Positions 26,374 to 35,161 of a DNA stretch of 64,000 bases are shown one piece after another. The stretch is from CAZUMW01 sp964621615 (lineage in GTDB: Bacteria; Desulfobacterota; WTBG01; CAIYCZ01; CAIRTM01): contig CAZUMW010000016.1 of the NCBI GenBank assembly GCA_964621615.1, positions 22,204-86,203 of the forward strand. Direction: 5' to 3'. Each line of letters opens with the position of its first letter. The stretch's first letter is position 1. Under the pieces are notes generated by a model, which was not told the origin of the DNA, did no database searches, and saw only the letters and a program-made list of their open reading frames with translations. Both the position numbers and the translations under genes were made by a program.

Positions 26374-27186
26374 ATGTGCTTGATACTTGCAGCATACCGG
26401 GCGCACCCGCGCTACCTGCTGGCGCTTGCCTCAAACCGCGACGAGTTTTACAGCCGCCCGTCCGCACCGCTTGATTTCCGCGGCCCTTCCGGGGGGATTC
26501 TCTGCGGGGAGGATCTCGAGTGCGGCGGCACCTGGCTCGGGGTCAGCAGGGCAGGGCGGTTTGCGGGCGTAACCAATTTCCGCGGTGCGGCGCCTGCTGC
26601 CGGGCCGCAGTCCCGCGGCCTTCTGGTAATGGGCTGCCTGGCTGCGCCGGAGCCGCTTTCCAGCCGCCTTGACGCAATCGCGACAGAGGCGCACAGGTAC
26701 AGAGGATTCAACCTTATAGCCGGGGACGCAGATTCCCTGTATTACTTTTCAAACCAGGGCGGCGGCGTGCAGCGGCTTGCGCCCGGCATTTACGGGCTGT
26801 CAAACCACTTTCTTGACACCCCGTGGCCCAAGGTGACCGCCGGGAAGAAGCGATTTGCGGAGCTGCTGCGTTCCCGCAACGGCGATATCGATATAGAGGC
26901 TCTGTTCGGTCTGCTCGAGGACAGATCCTGCCCGCCGGATTGCCGGCTGCCCGACACCGGTGTGGGCAGGTGCTGGGAGCGGATTCTTGCCCCGATTTTT
27001 ATTGAAAGCGAGATATACGGCACGCGAGCCTCATCGGTGCTGCTTATTGATTATTCAGGGGCTGTACGGTTTCTGGAGCGAGCGCATGACGGGCATGACC
27101 GGCAGACGCGCGAGCGCTCTTTTCAGGTGACGGCGCCCGCGGGCGCTGAATCTGCGCACAGCATATGCGATACCCGTTTGGTATGA
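26374..27186 (+). CDS. NRDE-family protein (TANGO2-like)
   Basis: 270 residues with the diagnostic N-terminus MCLILAAYRAHPRYLLALASNRDEF, where NRDE names the family; the second-position Cys and NTN-hydrolase-like fold suggest an amidase or related activity, but the role in bacteria is not settled (the human homologue TANGO2 is linked to lipid/haem handling). A downstream FNLIAGDADSLYYFSN block and the late CLPDTG-type segment also fit. It is followed after 37 bases by the Nudix gene on the same strand. Confidence 0.85.
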   Translation: MCLILAAYRAHPRYLLALASNRDEFYSRPSAPLDFRGPSGGILCGEDLECGGTWLGVSRAGRFAGVTNFRGAAPAAGPQSRGLLVMGCLAAPEPLSSRLDAIATEAHRYRGFNLIAGDADSLYYFSNQGGGVQRLAPGIYGLSNHFLDTPWPKVTAGKKRFAELLRSRNGDIDIEALFGLLEDRSCPPDCRLPDTGVGRCWERILAPIFIESEIYGTRASSVLLIDYSGAVRFLERAHDGHDRQTRERSFQVTAPAGAESAHSICDTRLV

Positions 27187-27223
27187 TGCCCGGCACACAC
27201 AACAGGTTCATATAATACGTATC

Positions 27224-27904
27224 ATGACGCTGCCCGGATCAGAGCTCACATGCACCAATGCGCTGCGCGAAGTTCTCGCGAAGCGCCTTCATCGGTTTCC
27301 GGTTATCCCCCTGCAGGACGGCGAATGCCGCAAAGCGGCGGTGGCCATCTGTGTTACCGACACGGCCCCCGGCTCCGGCGGGCCCGCCCCGCCCCGGTCC
27401 GAAAGCCCCTCAAATGAAGCTGCGCTTATTCTGACCAGGCGCGCTTCCTCCCTGCCCAGCCACCCCGGGCAGTGGGCGCTTCCCGGCGGGGGAATGGACC
27501 CGGGCGAGCAGGCGGAGGACGCTGCCCTTCGGGAGCTTCACGAGGAGGTTGGCCTTTCAGTGCCGCGCGCGGGTATTATCGGCCGCCTTGATGATTACAT
27601 CACCCGGTCAGGCTATATCATTACCCCGGTTGTGCTGTGGGCGGGCCCCGGGGTGCGCCTGCGCCCCGACCCCGCAGAGGTATCGTCCGCTCACCGGATT
27701 CCGCTTTCCGAGCTTTTGCGCCCTGATGCCCCCATTCTTGACAGCATTCCGGAAAGCCCTCATCCCGTGCTGCTCATGCCGGTCGGCCAAAGCGCAATCG
27801 CCGCGCCGACGGCAGCGCTGATTTATCAGTTTCGCGAGGTTGCCCTGCTGAACCGGCATACGCGGGTTGCGCACTTCGAGCAGCCCTATTTTGCGTGGCG
27901 GTAA
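27224..27904 (+). CDS. Nudix hydrolase, CoA-pyrophosphatase-like (NudL type)
   Basis: 226 residues. The Nudix box GGGMDPGEQAEDAALRELHE plus EVGL gives the full GX5EX7REUXEEXGU pattern. The residues before it (LTRRASSLPSHPGQWALPGG) match the UPF0035/NudL subgroup that cleaves coenzyme A and related dinucleotides, to remove oxidised CoA. The linker around residues 48-60 (APGSGGPAPPRSESP) is a Pro/Gly-rich insertion. Same strand as NRDE upstream and SDR downstream. Confidence 0.82.
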   Translation: MTLPGSELTCTNALREVLAKRLHRFPVIPLQDGECRKAAVAICVTDTAPGSGGPAPPRSESPSNEAALILTRRASSLPSHPGQWALPGGGMDPGEQAEDAALRELHEEVGLSVPRAGIIGRLDDYITRSGYIITPVVLWAGPGVRLRPDPAEVSSAHRIPLSELLRPDAPILDSIPESPHPVLLMPVGQSAIAAPTAALIYQFREVALLNRHTRVAHFEQPYFAWR

Positions 27905-27978
27905 GTCGGCGTGCAGCCGATCGGCATATATTTTTAAGGTGGATTTGACCCATAAAACACGTCACAGGAGGAAAGCAT

Positions 27979-28704
27979 ATGGAACTCAGGGGCGCATCGG
28001 CAATTGTTACCGGGGCCAGCAGCGGCATCGGCAGGGAAGTGTGTGCGGCGCTCGGTGAAAAGGGGGCATGCGTGGCGCTTCTGGCACGCCGGCCGGACAA
28101 GCTCGAGGAAACAAAAAAACAGGTTGAGGATGCCGGCGGCCGGGCGCTTGTGTGTGCGGTCGACGTGACGGACCCGCAGCAGATCGCGGGCGCGGTCCGC
28201 CGCACCGCAGAGGAGTTCGGCCGGATTGACATTGTGGCCAACATCGCCGGGATGGGCATATTTAAAAACATCGAGGAAATGTCAATCGACGAATGGGACA
28301 GCCATATCAACGTGATGCTCAGAGGCGCGTTTCTCGTCACAAAGCACGCGCTCCCCCATCTCTATCAACAAAAGCGGGGGCATATCATCACGGTTACCTC
28401 ATTGTGGGCGAAGCGGTTTTGCGGAAAGTGTGCGGGCTATACCGCCGCAAAATTCGGCGTCAGAGGGCTCATGCAGTCGCTGCGGGAGGAGGCCAGGGCG
28501 CACAATGTAAAGGTTACCAACATTATGCCGGGAACGGTGAATACCCCGTTTTTTGAAAACGCCCTTTGGGACACCGATCTGTCGCGGGCGCTGCAGCCCC
28601 GCGATGTGGCACAAACCGTCGTTTTTGCCCTGGAGATGCCGGACCGTGCTGCAATCGAGGAGCTCGAGCTGCAGGCAATTCAGCCGGATACGCGAACAGT
28701 GTAA
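27979..28704 (+). CDS. short-chain dehydrogenase/reductase
   Basis: 241 residues with TGASSGIGREV, the DV pair (CAVDVTD), NIAG, catalytic Ser (VTSLW) and YTAAK. The best ribosome site in the area, AGGAGGAAAGCAT, precedes the ATG. C-terminal IQPDTRTV tail. It is about 30% like FabG/3-oxoacyl reductases in layout, but substrate cannot be read. An 11-bp hairpin follows the stop. Confidence 0.85.
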   Translation: MELRGASAIVTGASSGIGREVCAALGEKGACVALLARRPDKLEETKKQVEDAGGRALVCAVDVTDPQQIAGAVRRTAEEFGRIDIVANIAGMGIFKNIEEMSIDEWDSHINVMLRGAFLVTKHALPHLYQQKRGHIITVTSLWAKRFCGKCAGYTAAKFGVRGLMQSLREEARAHNVKVTNIMPGTVNTPFFENALWDTDLSRALQPRDVAQTVVFALEMPDRAAIEELELQAIQPDTRTV

Positions 28705-28716
28705 TAGTAATCCTGT

Positions 28717-28753
28717 TATGCCCTGCAATTAAAATCAGCACCTGCAGGGCATA
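28717..28753 (+). repeat. 11-bp inverted repeat after the SDR gene
   Basis: TATGCCCTGCA (28717-28727) and its exact complement TGCAGGGCATA (28743-28753) with a 15-base loop. No U-run follows on either strand, so it may be an mRNA 3'-end hairpin or a protein-binding site rather than a simple terminator. Confidence 0.55.
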
Positions 28754-28762
28754 TATGGCTGA

Positions 28763-28791
28763 TTGCGCTTTCAGCAGCATGCTGGTATAAT
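28763..28791 (+). promoter_or_regulatory. promoter of the small multidrug export gene
   Basis: TTGCGC (28763-28768), 17-base spacer, perfect TATAAT (28786-28791), 35 bases upstream of the ATG at 28826. Confidence 0.6.
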
Positions 28792-28825
28792 AATTTATTT
28801 AACCTGATATATCTGTAATTGCATC

Positions 28826-29596
28826 ATGAGCACACAGGAAAACAGGAGCCCCGCCCCCGGCAAAAAGCCGGCTGACAATCACGCAGCAATTATACAGTCG
28901 ACGGAAGGCATTATACTGCTTGCCGGGCTTGCTGTGGCGTTTTTGTATATGGCGGGGGTCATGCTGAGCGGGCTGTGGTTCCCTGAAAAGTTCCGCCTGT
29001 ACGCGGCGATGACAGCGGTTCATCTGGTTTCAGGGCGCGCTGCCGGCCTGTCATACGGGTTTGCCCACGGGCTTGGCAACAGTGCTGTTATCCTGGTGAA
29101 TATGATTATTGAAAGCGCGCTGGTGCTTATCTGCTACCCGCTGTTTGTTTTCAGCTTCAGAAAGCTTCTGGTCATCAAATCCCTTAACCGGTTCATCGAA
29201 ATCACGCACCGCGCCGCCGAGGCGAATCATCACCGGATAAAAAAATACGGCATAGCCGGCCTGCTGCTGTTTGTCTGGTTTCCGTTCTGGATGACCGGGC
29301 CGCTGGTCGGCTCTGTGATCGGCTTTTTAATCGGCCTGTCGCCGCTTGTCAACATGACGGTTGTGCTGAGCGGCACCTACCTGGCCATGATCAGCTGGGC
29401 TCTTCTGTTAGGCGAGCTGCATGAGCGGCTTGAGGCTATCAATCCCTATGCGCCCATGATATTCGTTCTGCTGCTTATCGCCGCAACCCTCGGCATTAAC
29501 CTGTGGCGTCGCTTCCGCTCAAAAAAAGAGCAGAAGGCCCCATCGCCGGAGCGCCCCCATTCCGGTAACAGCTCCGCTAAAGCGAAGGATCGGTAA
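28826..29596 (+). CDS. small multidrug export family membrane protein
   Basis: 256 residues with about five membrane helices. The central helix pair with FVWFPFWMTGPLVGSVIGFLIGL fits the signature region of the PF06695 'small multi-drug export' family, relatives of DedA/VTT proteins. The soluble tail is basic (SKKEQKAPSP..). The real transport role of this family is not proven. Its last 20 bases overlap the end of the convergent serpin gene. Confidence 0.65.
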   Translation: MSTQENRSPAPGKKPADNHAAIIQSTEGIILLAGLAVAFLYMAGVMLSGLWFPEKFRLYAAMTAVHLVSGRAAGLSYGFAHGLGNSAVILVNMIIESALVLICYPLFVFSFRKLLVIKSLNRFIEITHRAAEANHHRIKKYGIAGLLLFVWFPFWMTGPLVGSVIGFLIGLSPLVNMTVVLSGTYLAMISWALLLGELHERLEAINPYAPMIFVLLLIAATLGINLWRRFRSKKEQKAPSPERPHSGNSSAKAKDR

Positions 29597-30878
29597 CGCG
29601 TCCCATAAACAGCACCGTTTCAGTCTCGTAATCCCGTATGACAAAAATAAAGGGGCGGTCGGCGCGAACCGTTGCCTCCGGCTCAGGCAGGGACGTGAGC
29701 TCGATGACCACGGCGGTCGCCGCTGCCGCTTCGGTGCCGAGCTCGTCGACCGAGACAAAGCCCTTGTGATAGACTGCGCTTACGAACAGGTCCCTCGTTC
29801 CGTCAATGCCGGAAAAATCGGCCGCGCCCGGCATAAATGCATCCTGTATGCCCATGGCCGAGAGCGGCTCGTTGAGCAGCACCGGCGATTCGAACTGCCA
29901 TTTGGGAAGAAACAGCCGGATGGTTTTTTGTGAAAGCGTCTGCAATATGCTCTCCAGCGCTTCGGTGTCAAAGGACTGCTCGAACTGCTCAAACGAGCCG
30001 CTGTCAGGAATAATGATCACCATGCCGGCACGGCTGCCCTTATAGGGCAGATCGATTGCCTGAAAGCCATTGCCTTTCATATAGCCGAACTGTTCGACCT
30101 GGGTCATAAAGGGAACGGTCACCTCAGAGCCCCCACGCGTTGTAAATCCGCCCTCGGCGGTGTCATGCTCTTCAAATTGAGAAAGCCAGGCGCCATAGAA
30201 ATAAATGGCGTTTGTCAGCACCAGCCGTGTCTGTGAGGAAATCGCCCCGGGCGGGAGAAGGTTTTTTATTTTTTCATCAGTCTGCTTTTCAACCCACCGG
30301 TTAATCGTTTCGCGAGATGTATCGGGGGCACCGGCAAAATCAAGCAGATACATAGCCGCACCGTAGTTCACCGCCAGAAGATCGAGGAAATCCTCGCGAA
30401 ACGTATAGGTCTTTTCACCCCAGACTTCGTTTGCAACAGAGAGCACAAACTCCTCTTCAGAGCTGTCCTGTCCGAGGTCGGTAAGGTAAAGATCAAGCCG
30501 GTTAAAAGCAGGGTGAAGGGTGCTGTTATCAAGGCTGTAAGACAGCGCGTCCGCCATTTCCCGGGCGGTGGTGCCGCGCGCGCCGGCATAGGTCATGGCA
30601 AGGGCAACGGATATGCTGTAGGGTGAAAAAAACAGATTATCATCGACCTGATCCCTGAGCCGGGCATACAGATCAAGTGCGCACTCACGGGTTCCATCCA
30701 GCAGCGCCTCATAATCAGCCTCGGCAACAGCAGGGGCCCGGTTCCGCTCCAGCCCGGAGGCGGCCACTGCAAACGGGGTATTGTTATCCGTGGGACCCGG
30801 CCCGTTGTCTCTGCATGAGAAGACAAAGAAAACAGTCACGATTATCGCAGCGGCGGCGAAGAGGGTTTTTTTAAGCAT
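29577..30878 (-). CDS. lipoprotein serpin (serine protease inhibitor family)
   Basis: 433 residues; the start at 30878 has GGAGGATACC upstream and opens a lipoprotein signal (AAAAIIVTVFFVFSC). The serpin fold is complete: NLFFSPYSISVALAMTYAGA, LTNAIYFYGAW, IDLPYKGSRAGMVIIIP, and the reactive-loop hinge VDELGTEAAAATAVV with FIFVIRD after the loop. The P15-P9 GTEAAAA hinge is the inhibitory type, so the loop should insert and trap a protease. P1 is near ELTSLP; the loop seems two to three residues longer than in antitrypsin, so P1 is uncertain. Likely guards the cell against foreign or own proteases. Confidence 0.92.
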   Translation of the reverse strand: MLKKTLFAAAAIIVTVFFVFSCRDNGPGPTDNNTPFAVAASGLERNRAPAVAEADYEALLDGTRECALDLYARLRDQVDDNLFFSPYSISVALAMTYAGARGTTAREMADALSYSLDNSTLHPAFNRLDLYLTDLGQDSSEEEFVLSVANEVWGEKTYTFREDFLDLLAVNYGAAMYLLDFAGAPDTSRETINRWVEKQTDEKIKNLLPPGAISSQTRLVLTNAIYFYGAWLSQFEEHDTAEGGFTTRGGSEVTVPFMTQVEQFGYMKGNGFQAIDLPYKGSRAGMVIIIPDSGSFEQFEQSFDTEALESILQTLSQKTIRLFLPKWQFESPVLLNEPLSAMGIQDAFMPGAADFSGIDGTRDLFVSAVYHKGFVSVDELGTEAAAATAVVIELTSLPEPEATVRADRPFIFVIRDYETETVLFMGRVTDPSL

Positions 30879-31026
30879 ATGGTATCCTCCATAGCGGTGC
30901 CCGCGCGGGGCGCGTTCGGACAAGCCGGCGGCAGCAGGTTCTCACTGAGTGATATGTAGCATATTCATCAGCCGAATTACAGCCCCTTCCGGAATGATTT
31001 TATTGCCGGCCCCCCATTGGTTATGG

Positions 31027-31055
31027 TTGCCTTTTTCCGCCCTGTATATTATAAA
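31027..31055 (+). promoter_or_regulatory. promoter of the phosphotriesterase-family gene
   Basis: TTGCCT (31027-31032), 17-base spacer, TATAAA (31050-31055), about 50 bases before the ATG at 31110. The region is divergent with the serpin gene. Confidence 0.5.
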
Positions 31056-31109
31056 TAGCACTCACAGCGCATATGCTGAAGCCCGCATACTTATTTTACG
31101 GAGCATACC

Positions 31110-32063
31110 ATGAGCGCAGCGGTACAGACAGTACGCGGCCCGGTGAGCACAGACCTGCTCGGCACAACGCTGATGCACGAGCATCTGTTTGTCGAGTTCG
31201 GCGGCGCAAGCCGCCGGTTTCTGGAGCCGGGGCCGCAGCGGGATGAAATCACAGAAGCCTGCTCCGGTCTGATCGCCGAGATCAGGCGATTCGGCGTGGA
31301 GAGCCTCGCCGACCCCACTACGGTCGATCTTGGGCGCAACATACCGGTTATGGCCGACATAGCAGCTGAAACCGGTTTTACTATTATTTGCTGTACCGGT
31401 ATCTACAGCACTGCATATTATCGCCGCATCCGTGATGAGCTCGGCAGCCCTGAGGCGGTGTCAGACCTGTTTGTCCGGGAGCTCGCCGAGGGCATAGACG
31501 GCACCGGTATCAAAGCAGGCTTTATCAAGGTGGTTACCGGCCAGCCGTCGGTTACGGAAACAGAGCGGGAGCTGCTGCGCATGGCGGGCAGGGCTGCGGC
31601 ACAGGCCGGTGCGCCGGTTATGACGCACACCGAAGGGGTGCTGGGCGATGAGCAGCAAAGGATTCTTACTGCCGAGGGCGTCCCGGCTCACCGCATTATG
31701 ATCGGCCACAGCTGTATCGCCACAGATTTTGACTATCACGAGCGCATTCTGCAGGCGGGCTCCTACCTGGGCTTTGACCGCTTCGGCATGGAGTTCGACA
31801 TGCCCGATGATGCCCGCGCTGCCTCGCTTGTGAAGCTGATACAGGCGGGGTACGCCGACCGGATGCTTCTGTCACACGATTCGGTGTGGTACTGGGTCGG
31901 CGGGCCGCAGGTCGGCAGCGGGCCGTCCAAAAACTGGACCCCGACAAACCTGTTCAGGCGCATACGCCCGATGCTCAGTTATGCCGGCGTGACGGATGAG
32001 CAGTTTGAAGCGCTTTTCCGCGACAATCCGCGCCGCTTTTTTGCGGGGGACCGCCCTGCGTAA
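31110..32063 (+). CDS. phosphotriesterase-family amidohydrolase (PTE/lactonase-like)
   Basis: 317 residues of the PTE branch of the amidohydrolase superfamily. All binuclear-metal ligands are seen: HxH in LMHEHLF, the carboxylated-Lys position in AGFIKVV, His in VMTHTEG and MIGHS, and Asp in LLSHDS. Members hydrolyse lactones, phosphotriesters or phosphorylated sugars lactones; the true substrate is open. CGGAGC lies 6 bases before the ATG. Confidence 0.88.
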   Translation: MSAAVQTVRGPVSTDLLGTTLMHEHLFVEFGGASRRFLEPGPQRDEITEACSGLIAEIRRFGVESLADPTTVDLGRNIPVMADIAAETGFTIICCTGIYSTAYYRRIRDELGSPEAVSDLFVRELAEGIDGTGIKAGFIKVVTGQPSVTETERELLRMAGRAAAQAGAPVMTHTEGVLGDEQQRILTAEGVPAHRIMIGHSCIATDFDYHERILQAGSYLGFDRFGMEFDMPDDARAASLVKLIQAGYADRMLLSHDSVWYWVGGPQVGSGPSKNWTPTNLFRRIRPMLSYAGVTDEQFEALFRDNPRRFFAGDRPA

Positions 32064-32089
32064 CACACAGTCATCAGCACTGCCGCCAT

Positions 32090-33451
32090 ATGGCCCAGCC
32101 AGTCCTTACACACGTTCTGTTTCGCCGATCCGGCGGGCGCGCTTTGTTTGCTGCTGCCGCTTTTGTGGCTGCAGCGTACGCAGCGTGGGCGCTTTTGTGC
32201 ACCTGCCGATGCGAACAGGCCGGGAAGTTTCCCGACACCCGGCTGTTTTTTAAAACAGCCTCGGCCCCCGTGCTTTCAGCCGATCTGTGGGCGGGCCCGC
32301 GCCCCCCCGCCGCCCCGCTTTTTTTCAAAGCGCTCGGCCTCAGGCCCCGGCTCATAGCAGTGGCCCAGACAGCCCTGTCGATTGCCGCATGGTGCTTTCT
32401 CGGAATTGCCGTTGCTGCGCACAGCCGCCGCCTTGTTCCGGGGATGTTCGGCATGACAGCCGTTCTTGCCTATTCGCTGACAGACAACCGCTTTCTCTGG
32501 CATACCGTGATTCTGAGCGAAAGCCTCACGCTGTCCTGTACAGCGGCTCTGCTGGGATCGTGGCTTCTGTATCTGGGAAAGCGCTCTGCGGCGCGCGCCG
32601 CTGCCGTGACGGCCGCCGGGGTCCTGTTTGCGCTTGTGCGTGATACAAACGCGTACATGCTGGCCCTGCTCGGAGCTGTGCTCATTGCAGCGGAAATCCT
32701 GCGCGCGCTTACCGCCCGCAAAGGCGCCCGCCGGCTCAATATGCTCATTGCGGCAGCCTACCTGGCCGTCTTTGCTGTATCGGTGTGGTCTCACTCGGCG
32801 GGGCAGCGGTGGGTTTTTCCCTTTTACAACCTGATCTCACAGCGCGTTCTTACATCAGCGCAGAGCACGCATTTTTTCGAGAAGCGGGGCATGCCGGTCA
32901 ATGACGCGCTTATGAGCCGGGCCGGCAAATGGGCAGCCAGCGATGAGCGGCTCTATTACAACAGCCCGGAGCTGAAAGAATTCAGGCGCTGGGCTCATCA
33001 AAGCGGCAGGCAGACCTACATATCGTTTCTGCTTGCATCCCCCGGACACCTCATAAAAGGGCCGCTGCGCGAACTGCAGACCATGCTGACGGCTAATTTC
33101 AGCGGCTACGCTGCCGATGATTACCGGCCTGCTCTGCCGGGGGACGTGTGGTATACAATCGTTTCCCCGAACAATATAGCGCTTGTTCTGTTTGCGGTCG
33201 GGCTGGTTTTCGGCGCGCTGATTTTCGCCCCTTCGGCGGCGCCGCGCCCGCTCGCTATCGCCGCGGTCGCATCGGTGCCGCTTGCCGCGGCGCATCTGCT
33301 TATCGCGTGGCACGGGGATGCGATGGAGGTCTACCGGCACTGCCTGCCGGCTGTGGTGCAGCTGCACTGCGGGTTTCTCTTAGCCCTTACGGCAGTGGCG
33401 GACCGGATGGCGGACAGGGCCGCACGCCGGCGCCTCGGCACACACAGCTGA
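32090..33451 (+). CDS. polytopic membrane protein, GT39-like
   Basis: 453 residues with about nine hydrophobic segments and a long extracytoplasmic loop between residues 245 and 340 (FEKRGMPVNDALMSRAG..). The order of helices, the SESLTLSC and VRDTNAY motifs in the cytoplasm-distal loops, and the C-terminal helix with MEVYRH resemble dolichyl-phosphate-mannose-type (GT39/GT83) glycosyltransferases of unknown acceptor, but no DxD or ExE catalytic pair stands out. It starts 26 bases after the phosphotriesterase gene. Confidence 0.5.
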   Translation: MAQPVLTHVLFRRSGGRALFAAAAFVAAAYAAWALLCTCRCEQAGKFPDTRLFFKTASAPVLSADLWAGPRPPAAPLFFKALGLRPRLIAVAQTALSIAAWCFLGIAVAAHSRRLVPGMFGMTAVLAYSLTDNRFLWHTVILSESLTLSCTAALLGSWLLYLGKRSAARAAAVTAAGVLFALVRDTNAYMLALLGAVLIAAEILRALTARKGARRLNMLIAAAYLAVFAVSVWSHSAGQRWVFPFYNLISQRVLTSAQSTHFFEKRGMPVNDALMSRAGKWAASDERLYYNSPELKEFRRWAHQSGRQTYISFLLASPGHLIKGPLRELQTMLTANFSGYAADDYRPALPGDVWYTIVSPNNIALVLFAVGLVFGALIFAPSAAPRPLAIAAVASVPLAAAHLLIAWHGDAMEVYRHCLPAVVQLHCGFLLALTAVADRMADRAARRRLGTHS

Positions 33452-33479
33452 TCAGGGGTCAGGAAATGCCGGGAGGGGC

Positions 33480-34907
33480 TCACTCGGTAACCGTAACGTT
33501 CACCGAGGCGACCGCATAGTTGTTGTAGATATCCCACGCAACCACATATGCCGTATAGGTTCCCGCGTACCAGTAATTAATAAGGCCCATTTCATCAGGG
33601 ACGGTGAGCGTGTTTTCAACGGTTTCCATATCGAAGTACCACGACAGATTCACGTTGCCGCCGCTGTCGCCGTCAATGTCCCACCAGTAGCCGGCAATAC
33701 CGTCCGGGTCCGATGCGCTGCAGGTGAAGGTAAACGTGTCCACCCATGCCTGCCCGGTAGCCGGCGACACTGTAAAGGAGCTGATCACCGGGCTGTCCGA
33801 AACCGCCGCCGCAGTGGTTGTGGTGGTGGCGGGGGCTGCGGGAACAGTTGTGGTGGTGCTTGCGGGAGCGGTGGTTGTGGTGCTTTTGCCGGTGAGATAG
33901 GAAATCGCCCGCTCAAGCACATAATCATGGCTGTCGTCATAGCTTGCCTGGGGTGAGACGGCAATGTCCGGGGCGATGCCGTTGTCTTCAATGACCGTGT
34001 TGTCATAGGTGTAGGCCATCCAGGTGCATACCGAATAGGAAACCCCGTTTGCAAGCGAAAAGTCCTTGGGGCTGCCCGAGGCGCCGCGGGTGGTGTCGCC
34101 GATCAGGGTGACCGTGGGGCAGGCTTTCATCATCAGCGTAAACCACTCGCCCGAGCTCATCACCCGCTGACCGATAAGGCACACGGCTTTCTTGCTGAAG
34201 CGGGTTCCGCTTGAGGGCTCGAGCGTTTTTTCTATCAGCTCGCCGAAGTCATCGTGTCCTGAGCCCTGCCGGTATTTGACATACCCGAAGGTGCGCGTCC
34301 GGTCGGTGAACCGGGAGGCGAATTTTTCGGCATTCGCCTCGTTGCCGCCGCTGTTTGCCCTGATATCGATTATCATGCCGTCAGCGCTTTGATAGGTCTG
34401 AAACAGATTCTCGATGTCCTGGTCGCTGACCGATTTGAAGGAATTCGTATCCAGGGTTTCAACATCGATGTAGGCAATGTTGTCTGAAAGCCAGGCATGG
34501 TATATGACGCCGTCGCCGAGATTCGTGTATTCCCCGTCGCGCGTGTACTGCGCCGCAAGCTTCGCGGGGTAGTTGGTCTCGATGCTGCCGTTGTACCCGA
34601 TCCACTCACCGCCGGGCTTCTGCACGGCAACGTGCCAGTCGTGCAGCACCTGCAGCATATTATTGAGCGTGACGGCGAATTCATCTGCGCTGAGATCGTC
34701 GGTGAATTGGGGTGCATACTGGGTCTTGACGGCATCCCAGTCGACGTTTTTATAGCTGAAATAGGAATAGGTCTGATCGAAATCAGACCACGCCTGCTCG
34801 AAAAGCTCCGAGGCAGGCGGCACCTGCTTGCATCCGGCCAACCCATACAGTATGATACTGCAGACAGAAAACACCAATAGATGTGTGAATCGCATTGTAT
34901 TTTTCAT
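33480..34907 (-). CDS. lipoprotein S41 peptidase with PKD-like C-terminal domain
   Basis: 475 residues: lipoprotein signal (ILYGLAGC), S41 tail-specific protease domain (about 30-345) with IIDIRANSGGNEAN and the catalytic Ser in QRVMSSGEWFTLMM, a Thr/Ala/Pro-rich linker (about 345-370, repeated TTTT) and a C-terminal Ig/PKD-like domain (SSFTVSPATGQ, YAGTYTAYVVAWD). S41 enzymes cut unstructured C-terminal tails; the linker suggests display on the outer membrane. AGGT lies close before the ATG. The promoter is likely at 34942-34969. Confidence 0.85.
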   Translation of the reverse strand: MKNTMRFTHLLVFSVCSIILYGLAGCKQVPPASELFEQAWSDFDQTYSYFSYKNVDWDAVKTQYAPQFTDDLSADEFAVTLNNMLQVLHDWHVAVQKPGGEWIGYNGSIETNYPAKLAAQYTRDGEYTNLGDGVIYHAWLSDNIAYIDVETLDTNSFKSVSDQDIENLFQTYQSADGMIIDIRANSGGNEANAEKFASRFTDRTRTFGYVKYRQGSGHDDFGELIEKTLEPSSGTRFSKKAVCLIGQRVMSSGEWFTLMMKACPTVTLIGDTTRGASGSPKDFSLANGVSYSVCTWMAYTYDNTVIEDNGIAPDIAVSPQASYDDSHDYVLERAISYLTGKSTTTTAPASTTTTVPAAPATTTTTAAAVSDSPVISSFTVSPATGQAWVDTFTFTCSASDPDGIAGYWWDIDGDSGGNVNLSWYFDMETVENTLTVPDEMGLINYWYAGTYTAYVVAWDIYNNYAVASVNVTVTE

Positions 34908-34928
34908 ATCTACCTCGATTATGTTAAA

Positions 34929-34969
34929 TTTTTTACAAACAAGTATATGTAAAAAATATTTTTAAACAA
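34929..34969 (-). promoter_or_regulatory. S41 gene promoter with overlapping inverted repeat (operator candidate)
   Basis: Minus strand TTGTTT (34964-34969), 16-base spacer, TATACT (34942-34947). An exact 9-bp inverted repeat TTTTTTACA (34929-34937)/TGTAAAAAA (34948-34956) is centred on the -10, as expected for a repressor site; start codon is at 34907. Confidence 0.5.
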
Positions 34970-35004
34970 GATAAATTTTGTTAATAATAGGCGTATCCAG
35001 CAAT

Positions 35005-35038
35005 GCCCGGACCGGCTTCGTTACATTATTCTGGACAC
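35005..35038. repeat. single diverged end of the MITE-like element
   Basis: This 34-base stretch aligns with the complement of 15979-16011 with one gap and about four differences, including GACCGGCTTCG and the outer GGACAC. No partner end is seen on either side, so it is a remnant or solo end, upstream of the Nudix gene. Confidence 0.6.
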
Positions 35039-35161
35039 CAGGAGTCTGCATAACGTGGTACATATCGGCGGCACGCCTCATTGCCCTCTTCATGCACATA
35101 CGCGTGGCGGGATAGGCGAGGGTGTGATTTTTACAGGTCCAGCTGAGACCAGGAGCTCTAC

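Noticed and set aside
28717..28753. Rho-independent terminator after the SDR gene
   Set aside because: The stem is strong but no U-run follows on either strand.
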